Shown in pieces: positions 45,716 through 52,472 of a stretch of 64,000 nucleotides of DNA. The position numbers and the translations under genes were made by a program. How positions within the stretch are numbered: the first letter of the stretch is position 1; the number at the start of each line of letters is the position of its first letter. Under the pieces are notes generated by a model. It did no database searches and was not told the origin of the DNA. It saw only the letters and a list, made by a program, of their open reading frames with translations. This stretch comes from Bacteroides salyersiae WAL 10018 = DSM 18765 = JCM 12988. GTDB taxonomy: Bacteria > Bacteroidota > Bacteroidia > Bacteroidales > Bacteroidaceae. Location of the stretch: the NCBI RefSeq assembly GCF_000381365.1, contig NZ_KB905466.1, positions 1 to 64,000 on the forward strand, given 5' to 3'.

Positions 45716-46585
45716 CTAAAAAGACATCTGTTTTTTTCTTTCAAAATACCAAATGATGCATCCCGTCATCAGAATCATTAATACCGTACAGATAATAGAA
45801 CCTTCGAATCCAAAATCCCCCCCATTCAAAATGTTATTATCCGGAAATTGCAACTGCAACAAAGAAGAACATAGTATAGTACCGCTTACTTTATACCCCA
45901 AAACCGGCCCCTGCAGCCAATTCCAAAACAGATGCAATGAAATGGGAAACCATAAATTACGTGTATAAAGAAAAGTAACTCCTAACAGGCATCCCGCCAA
46001 CACCAAATTCAATAAAGGCAAAAAGGCAACATTCGGATTGAAGAAATGCATCAAAGAGAACAAGACAGAAGAAATTCCCAAAGAAAGAAATTTATTAAGC
46101 CGTGTCCGTAATAAACGTCCCAAAATATATCCACGTACCATTATCTCTTCCGTTAAAGCAACCAGAATAAAAACACCAAAGCTACCGGCCAAATCAACCA
46201 CACTCAACTGTACTCCCGTCACTTTCACCTCTCCCGATAACAACGAAAGCCCAAAACCGACACCATATAAAACCACAGCAGCCAATAATCCATACAGGAT
46301 ATCTCTTCCACGCCCTTTGATGCTGAGCCCCAAGTCCGATAACGGCCGATGATCAAAATACTTAAGAATAAAATATGCTGGAAGAACCGCCGCCAATAAT
46401 GTGGCCGACTGAATAATCGCATACTGGGAAAGAGTAAGCGAACTCGTTCCGGGAAGTCCGATGACGATATACCCCAACATCGAAAAAACCACGGAAAGAA
46501 ATAAAAATGCCACCACATAGACAGATAAGCTTACAAGCACGTGAGCCCCTTTAGATTCTTTTTTCTGAATATCTTCTTGTTCCAT
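45716..46585 (-). CDS. CPBP family intramembrane metalloprotease
   Basis: A 289-residue membrane protein with about eight hydrophobic segments and the CPBP/Abi motifs: EEIMVRGYILGRL (motif 1, EExxxR) near 142-155, FSLMHFFNP (FxxxH) near 175, and HLFWNWLQG near 220. It starts at the ATG at 46,585, since the -7 box TATTTTTG (46,616-46,609) lies directly upstream. The substrate is unknown; relatives process prenylated or small membrane peptides. Confidence 0.88.
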   Translation of the reverse strand: MEQEDIQKKESKGAHVLVSLSVYVVAFLFLSVVFSMLGYIVIGLPGTSSLTLSQYAIIQSATLLAAVLPAYFILKYFDHRPLSDLGLSIKGRGRDILYGLLAAVVLYGVGFGLSLLSGEVKVTGVQLSVVDLAGSFGVFILVALTEEIMVRGYILGRLLRTRLNKFLSLGISSVLFSLMHFFNPNVAFLPLLNLVLAGCLLGVTFLYTRNLWFPISLHLFWNWLQGPVLGYKVSGTILCSSLLQLQFPDNNILNGGDFGFEGSIICTVLMILMTGCIIWYFERKKQMSF

Positions 46586-46608
46586 TTTATAAATTGTTAA
46601 TCCGAAAG

Positions 46609-46667
46609 CAAAAATAACTATAAAAATCAAAAAGGCCGGTTCAATCTCTCTTTTTTCTGTATATTTG
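46609..46667. promoter_or_regulatory. Divergent -7 boxes between CPBP and LRR genes
   Basis: Leftward TATTTTTG (46,616-46,609) faces the protease gene and rightward TATATTTG (46,660-46,667) faces the LRR gene, 20 nt before its ATG. Confidence 0.6.
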
Positions 46668-46686
46668 TCTGAATAAAACTTCAATC

Positions 46687-47736
46687 ATGAAAATAAAACA
46701 TTTATTTATAGGTATATTATTAGCTACAACAGCGCTGAACGTAGCGGCACAACCAGTTAGTAAACAATATTTTGTTCCCAAAGCAGGAACATTGATTTCT
46801 CTAATGACAGAAGACGAGGCCAATAGCATTACTCACCTCACCCTGACAGGAAAAATCAATGCAGAAGACTTCAAACACCTCCGCGACGAGTTTCAAAACT
46901 TAGAAGTACTGGATATCTCTAATGCGGAAATCAAAATGTATACCGGTAAGGGCGGAACATACCCCGATAAAATCTATGTATATATGCCCAACTTTATCCC
47001 TGCTTATGCTTTTTGCCGGGTAGAAAACGGACAAGCCAAAGGAAAGCTCTCATTGAGGAAAGTCATTCTTTCGGAAAAGACTAAAAACATAGAAGACGCC
47101 GCTTTCAAAGGTTGTGACAATCTTGCCATCTGCCAGATTAAAAAGAAAACACCGCCCAACTTGTTGCCGGAAGGATTAGCAGACAGTATTACTGCCATTT
47201 TCGTACCCTTAGGTAGTAGCGATGAATATCGTTTGAAAAACAATTGGAAATCATTCGCCTTTATTGAAGGAGAGCCACAGGAGGTCACCCTGCAAGTAGG
47301 AGCAATGGGCACATTAGAAAGTGAAATCCAAAGAGCAGGATTGCAACCCAGAGACATAAACTTCCTCACAGTAGAAGGGAAGCTGGACAATAACGACTTT
47401 AAATTGATAAGAGACTATATGCCCAATCTGGTTGCCGTAGATATATCAAAGACCAATGCCGTATCCATACCCGACTTCACCTTCTCCCAAAAAAAATATC
47501 TGCTACGGATAAAGTTACCTCACGGACTGAAAGTAATCGGACAGCGCGTATTCAGTAACTGCGGCAGATTATGCGGTACTGTAGAATTACCTCCCAGTGT
47601 GACAGCTATCGAGTTCGGTGCATTTATGGGATGTGACAATCTTCGCTACGTAGTGGCCACAGGGGACCAAATCACTACATTGGGCGACAGTCTCTTTGGC
47701 GAAGGAGGGGGTAACAAACTGATATACAAGAAATAG
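46687..47736 (+). CDS. Secreted leucine-rich repeat protein (BspA/LRR_5 type)
   Basis: A 349-residue exported protein with a signal peptide (1-21, ending NVAAQ). Two similar halves each begin with a segment such as GTLISLMTEDEANSITHLTLTG or GTLESEIQRAG...FLTVEGKL. LRR_5-type repeats follow (LRKVILSEKTKNIEDAAFKGCDNL; IKLPHGLKVIGQRVFSNC). BspA-like proteins are typically surface-exposed and may bind host proteins. No sorting domain is visible. Single gene ending in a perfect hairpin. Confidence 0.85.
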   Translation: MKIKHLFIGILLATTALNVAAQPVSKQYFVPKAGTLISLMTEDEANSITHLTLTGKINAEDFKHLRDEFQNLEVLDISNAEIKMYTGKGGTYPDKIYVYMPNFIPAYAFCRVENGQAKGKLSLRKVILSEKTKNIEDAAFKGCDNLAICQIKKKTPPNLLPEGLADSITAIFVPLGSSDEYRLKNNWKSFAFIEGEPQEVTLQVGAMGTLESEIQRAGLQPRDINFLTVEGKLDNNDFKLIRDYMPNLVAVDISKTNAVSIPDFTFSQKKYLLRIKLPHGLKVIGQRVFSNCGRLCGTVELPPSVTAIEFGAFMGCDNLRYVVATGDQITTLGDSLFGEGGGNKLIYKK

Positions 47737-47758
47737 AATAAAGGGAGAGAAATAAAGG

Positions 47759-47788
47759 GAGATGGGAGAATTGAAATTCTCCCATCTC
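47759..47788 (+). terminator. Perfect 14-bp hairpin after LRR gene
   Basis: GAGATGGGAGAATT and its exact complement are separated by only two bases. There is no long U-run after it, so termination strength is uncertain. Confidence 0.65.
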
Positions 47789-47877
47789 AAGTTGCTAATT
47801 TGATAAATATAAGCAGAGACCGTTTTTTGAACCGATGAGGAACCTTTGATGCGGAAAGATGATTGCAAACGACATTA

Positions 47878-48075
47878 ATCACTGTATATCAAAGAATTAA
47901 TCATTCATTTATCTAACAAATGAACTGATATTCTTTACCTGCAAGAATACGTATTTAAGACTGTGTTAAATACTATCTTTTACCATTAAGAATACGCTTC
48001 TTTATAAACAAGAAATTAATCTTCTGTGAAAGGAGAAACAATATGCCGGAAACCGGATTAACAATGTTAAAATCA
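47878..48075 (+). repeat. Dispersed ~190-bp non-coding element, copy 2
   Basis: Same ordered blocks as 18,520-18,720. The AAGAA...TTCTT dyad is kept, although the bases between the arms differ (TACGC instead of TGCA). No ORF is shared. Confidence 0.6.
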
Positions 48076-48150
48076 GATGTGCGATTTTCCCACTGAATTC
48101 ATAAGAAAATGACCGAAATACTATCGGATGAACCGGAATAATTAAAAAAT

Positions 48151-48404
48151 AAAAAAACGAGCAAATTCTTTTTTAAGAATCCCTCGCCTCCCATAAGAAA
48201 AGCCAATAGGCTTTTCTTTTTTTGTTACCTCTTTTTTCCTGAATACTAATCTTTTCTTTACCTAAAAAACTTCAACTACCTATTATTGTTATCCTTTTCA
48301 AATCCTTTACCTCTATTTACCTATTGAAGTTCTTATTTAATACCTTAAATCTAATACCTTAAATTTTCTTTTTTACCTTTTAAACTAATAGCAATTTCCC
48401 AATT
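48151..48404 (-). ncRNA. Candidate ~254-nt non-coding RNA
   Basis: Leftward transcript from a perfect promoter (48,441-48,411) to an intrinsic terminator (48,186-48,151, stem with CGAG/CTCG and ATTCTT/AAGAAT, then seven T). A second strong hairpin (48,195-48,218, AAGAAAAGCC stem) precedes the terminator. The body is purine-rich with many AGGTA motifs. It contains AACTTCAA...TTGAAGTT pairing across about 60 nt and the 15-mer TATTAGATTTAAGGT shared with the RNA at 33.3 kb. No credible ORF. Not identified as tmRNA, 6S, SRP or RNase P RNA. Confidence 0.65.
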
Positions 48405-48410
48405 GCACTG

Positions 48411-48441
48411 CAAAGATACAGCTTTTTTCCGTGTCCGCAAA
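48411..48441 (-). promoter_or_regulatory. Perfect promoter of the 48-kb RNA
   Basis: Leftward TTTG (48,441-48,438), 19 nt, TATCTTTG (48,418-48,411). It lies downstream of the LuxR-type gene stop, so it does not serve that gene. Confidence 0.8.
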
Positions 48442-48472
48442 CGGTTTTATATTTTATAACACAATTTTACGG

Positions 48473-49081
48473 TTATAAATCTTTCACATCGCTCAACTCA
48501 ACCAGCTTATTCACAATAGCATAGATCGTTAAGCCGGCAGCACTGTGTATTTGCAATTTCTTGCTGATATTCCTACGATGAGTAATGACCGTATGTATAG
48601 ATAAAAACAATTTCTCTGCTATCTCCTTATTTGTCATTCCCTTCACTACGCAAATTACGATTTCTTTCTCCCGCTGGCTAAGAGTTTCCTGTCCGTCTCC
48701 TTCATCATCGGGTGCAATATTCTGCAAACGGATAATCTTATTGGAGAGCGTTTCCAAATCATCAAAAATAGAGATGGAATCATCGTATTTACTCAATAGC
48801 GTGGCATCGATAAACGAGCTTACCAATGCCACAACCCGGATACCTTTTCCAGTTGTTTCTTCACGGAAACGAGCTACATCAAAATAATCACCGAATGTGG
48901 GATTCACTACCAATATATCGGGATATTGCGTACGCAAACAATCATGCAGGGCTTCGACGGACAAAAGCTCTACCGGCTGAATTTTCAAATTGGGCAAACG
49001 TTTCAACGCTAAAGTAAGCCCGCTACGGATAATCACAGAATTCTCGGCAACAGCTACCCGGATTGTCTCATTATTTTTCAT
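48473..49081 (-). CDS. LuxR-type regulator with degenerate receiver domain
   Basis: A 202-residue protein with a receiver-like N-terminal domain (about 5-125) and a GerE/LuxR HTH (about 130-195, LSQREKEIVICVVKGMTNKEIAEKLFLSIHTVITH). The expected phospho-acceptor Asp is Asn60 (ILVVNP) and the N-terminal acidic pair is reduced to one Glu (AEN), so classical phosphorylation is unlikely. It overlaps the hemerythrin gene by 11 nt and is co-transcribed with it. A signal from the di-iron protein, or another ligand, may replace phosphorylation. Confidence 0.88.
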   Translation of the reverse strand: MKNNETIRVAVAENSVIIRSGLTLALKRLPNLKIQPVELLSVEALHDCLRTQYPDILVVNPTFGDYFDVARFREETTGKGIRVVALVSSFIDATLLSKYDDSISIFDDLETLSNKIIRLQNIAPDDEGDGQETLSQREKEIVICVVKGMTNKEIAEKLFLSIHTVITHRRNISKKLQIHSAAGLTIYAIVNKLVELSDVKDL

Positions 49082-49775
49082 GATCCATCATCCTCCTTTC
49101 CAAATTCAGAATAGCAGGAACAAATATATAATCCTCTACCTTGCAATGCGATTCGAGTCCCTCCTCACAAGCATAGATATCAAACAAGGCAGCATTAAGC
49201 AAATTCGTATTCGCTTTGGCCGGACAATATTTAATAATGATGTTCTTCAACTCCGTCAACTTCTCTCCCACCTGATCGTGATGTTTCGAGAAAGTGCTGA
49301 TCTGATAATTTTTCGGCGCATTGTTCTGAAGCAAAGCATCTACATACTTAAATACGGTTTTTTCTTCGTATTCCATATGTTTGCGTACTTCACGCATATA
49401 TTCGTCGAAAAATTTCAATATAAGAAAAGAGACATCATTTTCCGAACAATCGATGGCTTCCAGCAGCTTACGCCGAATGGCAGGCAGACAAAAATCAAGG
49501 AAATAGATGTGGGCTTGGCGCAAATAGTCTACCAATGCCGGGATAGATAACTCATCCGTTTCTCCATCCATGCGTGAAAAGCCTTCGGCCATAAAATTCA
49601 CCACGACAAGAAAAGTACGGCAATCCACCCCGTTCATTTCACAAACCTCCTTCACGGTTTTATCACCGAACCCCAACGAAAGCCCAAAACGACTCATAAC
49701 CTGCAATAAAGAGTAATTATCACTGATAAGATCAATCATTTTATCAGAGGGCTTGTATTTTTGTAATCTATCCAT
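49071..49775 (-). CDS. Hemerythrin-like di-iron protein (RIC/ScdA-related)
   Basis: A 234-residue protein. The N-terminal part (VMSRFGLSLGFGDKTVKEVCEMNGVDCRTFLVVVNFM, about 24-60) resembles the ScdA N-terminal domain. The C-terminal part has hemerythrin-type ligands spread over four helices (YLRQAHIYFLDFCLP, RKHMEYEEKTVF, KHHDQVGEKL, ESHCKVEDYIFVP). RIC/YtfE proteins repair iron centres after oxidative or nitrosative damage. It starts at the ATG at 49,775. A shared operator-like motif lies at its promoter. Confidence 0.85.
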   Translation of the reverse strand: MDRLQKYKPSDKMIDLISDNYSLLQVMSRFGLSLGFGDKTVKEVCEMNGVDCRTFLVVVNFMAEGFSRMDGETDELSIPALVDYLRQAHIYFLDFCLPAIRRKLLEAIDCSENDVSFLILKFFDEYMREVRKHMEYEEKTVFKYVDALLQNNAPKNYQISTFSKHHDQVGEKLTELKNIIIKYCPAKANTNLLNAALFDIYACEEGLESHCKVEDYIFVPAILNLERRMMDHEK

Positions 49776-49800
49776 ATTATACCTATTATATATTACGAGT

Positions 49801-49850
49801 GCAAAGAAACGGATAATTTCGCGCGCGCGCAATCCCCATTTATAGGTATT
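49801..49850 (-). promoter_or_regulatory. Hemerythrin promoter with shared operator and CG run
   Basis: Leftward, TATAAATGGGGATTG ends at the -33 position (ATTG, 49,834-49,831 region). A 20-nt spacer contains an alternating CG run (49,820-49,830), and then comes TTTCTTTG (49,808-49,801), a near -7 box. AATCCCCATTTATAGGTATT (49,831-49,850) is an AATnCC/GGnATT dyad. Confidence 0.55.
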
Positions 49851-49857
49851 TTGGAGA

Positions 49858-49978
49858 TTTATGAATTACGAATTCTGATTTATGAATTATTATTTACTGA
49901 TAAGTATAGTCCGCCAATCACCATTTTTTAGTAATTTTGCGTTCAACTGACAAATCATAATTTATAAATCATAATTCA
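49858..49978. repeat. Dyad of TTATGAATTA-type units around the purH-like promoter
   Basis: The left arm (49,858-49,893) repeats TTTATGAATTA units, and the right arm (49,953-49,978) has complementary TCATAATTTATAAATCAT units. A -7 box TAATTTTG (49,932-49,939) lies between the arms, so the right arm falls in the 5' leader of the next gene. Confidence 0.65.
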
Positions 49979-49989
49979 AATTCATTCTC

Positions 49990-51165
49990 ATGGCAAACGA
50001 ATTAGCATTGAAATACGGCTGCAATCCCAATCAAAAACCGGCCCGTATCTTCATGAAAGAAGGCGAACTGCCTATCGAAGTATTAAACGGACGCCCCGGA
50101 TACATTAATCTGCTGGATGCATTCAATAGCTGGCAGTTAGTACAAGAACTGAAAGAAGCTACCGGACTTCCGGCAGCCGCATCTTTCAAGCACGTCAGTC
50201 CTGCAGGCGCCGCCGTAGCAATAGAGATGAGCGAAACACTTAAAAAGATTTATTTTGTAGACGATCTTCCGCTTTCACCTTTGGCTACTGCCTATGCCCG
50301 TGCCCGTGGTGCGGACCGTATGTCGTCTTATGGTGATTTCATCGCTTTATCCGATACCTGCGATGTAGAAACAGCCCGCCTTATCAACCGGGAAGTATCC
50401 GATGGAGTCATTGCTCCCGATTATACGCCTGAAGCATTGGAAATTTTACGCAATAAACGGAAAGGGACTTACAATATCATCAAAATAGATCTTGCATATC
50501 GCCCCGCTCCCATCGAGCATAAAGACGTTTTCGGTATTACTTTCGAACAGGGACGTAACGAACTCAAAATTGACGAAACTCTGCTGCAAGAGATGCCTAC
50601 CCGGAATCAGGAAATTCCTGCTGAAGCCAAACGCGATCTGCTTATTGCCCTTATCACGCTAAAGTATACACAATCCAATTCGGTATGTTATGCAAAAGAC
50701 GGACAGGCAATAGGTATCGGTGCCGGACAGCAATCACGCATTCATTGTACCCGCCTTGCCGGCAATAAAGCCGATATCTGGTATCTGCGCCAACATCCCA
50801 AAGTGATGAATCTCCCTTGGAAAGAGAAGATCCGCCGCGCCGACCGCGATAATACGATCGATATTTATATCTCCGATGACTACATGGACGTATTGACAGA
50901 CGGCACATGGGAACAGTTCTTCACAGAAAAGCCAAAAGTGCTGACCCGTGAAGAAAAACGTGAATGGCTGGATACACTGACCGGTGTAGCTTTAGGTTCG
51001 GATGCGTTCTTCCCCTTTGGCGATAATATCGAACGTGCACATAAGAGCGGAGTAAACTACATAGCACAACCGGGTGGTTCCGTACGCGACGACCATGTCA
51101 TCGAAACATGTGATAAATATAATATTGCCATGGCATTTACGGGTATCCGCCTGTTCCACCATTAA
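49990..51165 (+). CDS. Stand-alone AICAR formyltransferase (PurH C-terminal type)
   Basis: A 391-residue protein covering only the AICAR transformylase half of PurH. The catalytic Lys-His pair is present in FKHVSPAGAAVA (near 66-77), as are GIGAGQQSRIHCTRLA (near 245-260) and GSDAFFPFGDNIERAHKSGVNYI near the C-terminus. The N-terminal IMP cyclohydrolase (MGS-like) domain is absent. Either a separate IMP cyclohydrolase exists elsewhere or this is a second formyltransferase alongside a full PurH. Single gene. Confidence 0.88.
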   Translation: MANELALKYGCNPNQKPARIFMKEGELPIEVLNGRPGYINLLDAFNSWQLVQELKEATGLPAAASFKHVSPAGAAVAIEMSETLKKIYFVDDLPLSPLATAYARARGADRMSSYGDFIALSDTCDVETARLINREVSDGVIAPDYTPEALEILRNKRKGTYNIIKIDLAYRPAPIEHKDVFGITFEQGRNELKIDETLLQEMPTRNQEIPAEAKRDLLIALITLKYTQSNSVCYAKDGQAIGIGAGQQSRIHCTRLAGNKADIWYLRQHPKVMNLPWKEKIRRADRDNTIDIYISDDYMDVLTDGTWEQFFTEKPKVLTREEKREWLDTLTGVALGSDAFFPFGDNIERAHKSGVNYIAQPGGSVRDDHVIETCDKYNIAMAFTGIRLFHH

Positions 51166-51219
51166 TTGCATATATAAATAAGGTGTCGGTTTTTCATCAT
51201 GCCGACACAGTCTCATCAT

Positions 51220-51299
51220 ATCCCCATTTATAATGATAACGTACGTGTTATTCCATTATAAATGGGGATTTCACATTTCATCCTTCGCCCTTATCTTTG
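51220..51299 (+). promoter_or_regulatory. Flavodoxin promoter with 50-bp operator dyad
   Basis: A perfect 16-bp inverted repeat (51,220-51,235 with 51,254-51,269, ATCCCCATTTATAATG type) surrounds a smaller dyad (ATAAC-GTACGT-GTTAT). The right half runs into the -33 box (TTTC, 51,269-51,272). After 19 nt comes TATCTTTG (51,292-51,299). Confidence 0.8.
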
Positions 51300-51326
51300 C
51301 ATTATCATAAAAAAAAGAAATTGAAA

Positions 51327-51833
51327 ATGAGTAAGATTGGTGTTTTTTACGGTTCAACAACAGGAACCACAGAGGATGTAGCTCGCAAAATTGCAGAAAA
51401 GCTGAATGTTCCTCAAGGAGATATCCACGATGCTTCGACATTGACCGATGCATTGGTTAAAGAATACGATGTGCTGGTGCTGGGCACTTCAACTTGGGGC
51501 GCCGGTGAATTGCAGGACGACTGGTATGATGGTGTCAAGGTTCTGAAAAAGGCAGATCTTTCCCATAAATTCGTTGCTCTGTTCGGTTGCGGAGATTCCG
51601 ACTCATACAGCGACACATTTTGTGACGGCATCGGTATTCTGTATGAAGATTTAAAAGATACCGGCTGTACATTTATCGGAATAACAGATACGGCCGGATA
51701 TACTTTTGATGCGTCTGTAGCGGTAGTAAACGGTAAATTCGTCGGACTCCCCATTGATGAAGTGAACGAAGACAGCCAGACCGACCAACGTATCGAGCAA
51801 TGGGTAGAAGGACTTAAAAAAGAAATCAACTAA
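51327..51833 (+). CDS. fldA: Flavodoxin
   Basis: A 168-residue long-chain flavodoxin, an FMN electron carrier that replaces ferredoxin when iron is scarce. The FMN phosphate loop GSTTGTTEDVA (about 8-18), the LGTSTWGAGELQDDW loop (near 56-70) and FALFGCGDSDSYSDTFCDGIG-like isoalloxazine loop (near 88-108) are intact. It starts at the ATG at 51,327, 28 nt after the -7 box. It is followed by DUF2023 in one transcript. Confidence 0.95.
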   Translation: MSKIGVFYGSTTGTTEDVARKIAEKLNVPQGDIHDASTLTDALVKEYDVLVLGTSTWGAGELQDDWYDGVKVLKKADLSHKFVALFGCGDSDSYSDTFCDGIGILYEDLKDTGCTFIGITDTAGYTFDASVAVVNGKFVGLPIDEVNEDSQTDQRIEQWVEGLKKEIN

Positions 51834-51902
51834 AGCCAGCCTGATTTTCCCAAAAATCATGCAGGCCCAATAAACTCTAATATTTTATCACAATCTTGCA
51901 TT

Positions 51903-52265
51903 ATGGCTACCGAAAGAATCATTCCCGGCGAAGTACGGATTTTCCTAAATCATATTTACGAGTTTAAAAAAGGAGTTCGCAACATGGTGCTCTACACAAT
52001 GAACCGTGAATATACAGAATTTGCCATACGCCGTCTGGAAAATCAGAATATCAGCTATACGATACAAGAAGTAGGAACGAACAAAATCAATTTGTTCTTC
52101 GGCAAACCGGAGTGTATGGAGGCCATACGCCACATTATCACTCGTCCGCTGAACCAACTGACACCTGAAGAGGATTTCATTTTGGGAGCTATGTTAGGAT
52201 ACGATATCTGCCAGCAATGTAAGCGATATTGTGGGAAAAAAGAAAGTATTAAGATTGCTGTTTAG
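51903..52265 (+). CDS. DUF2023 protein, flavodoxin-linked
   Basis: A 120-residue DUF2023 family protein. It has an alpha/beta pattern (RNMVLYTMNREYTEFAIRRLE) and a C-terminal Cys cluster (YDICQQCKRYC) that could bind a metal or be redox-active. DUF2023 genes often follow flavodoxin genes, as here (69-nt gap). No function has been established; an accessory to flavodoxin redox or metal handling is inferred from position. Confidence 0.82.
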   Translation: MATERIIPGEVRIFLNHIYEFKKGVRNMVLYTMNREYTEFAIRRLENQNISYTIQEVGTNKINLFFGKPECMEAIRHIITRPLNQLTPEEDFILGAMLGYDICQQCKRYCGKKESIKIAV

Positions 52266-52310
52266 CGTAGTTTTGTATGTGTTAGCTTTGTTGTATGTCT
52301 TTTTTAGCGT

Positions 52311-52348
52311 AGAAGCCGTTTCATTAGGGGGAACGGCTTCTTTTTTTT
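52311..52348 (+). terminator. Intrinsic terminator after DUF2023
   Basis: A 10-bp perfect stem AGAAGCCGTT/AACGGCTTCT followed by eight T. It separates the flavodoxin unit from the porin operon. Confidence 0.9.
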
Positions 52349-52367
52349 CATATATATTCAGTTTTAT

Positions 52368-52448
52368 AATTACCTATTAATACTGAGACTCGTGTCAATA
52401 TTCATTATTTATAGGTATTGTCCGCCTTTCCATTCGCTTCTATCTTTG
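52368..52448 (+). promoter_or_regulatory. Porin operon promoter with shared operator dyad
   Basis: AATTACCTATTAATA (52,368-52,382) and TATTTATAGGTATTG (52,406-52,420) are imperfect inverted halves spanning 53 bp. The right half contains the -33 box (ATTG, 52,417-52,420). After 20 nt comes TATCTTTG (52,441-52,448). The arrangement parallels the flavodoxin promoter. Confidence 0.75.
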
Positions 52449-52472
52449 CAGCCATAAAAAATTATATAAAAC

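Noticed and set aside
48065-48194. Small frame starting ATG near 48,194 in the 48-kb RNA
   Set aside because: It reads through the terminator hairpin and T-run, with poly-Phe/Leu content typical of non-coding sequence.
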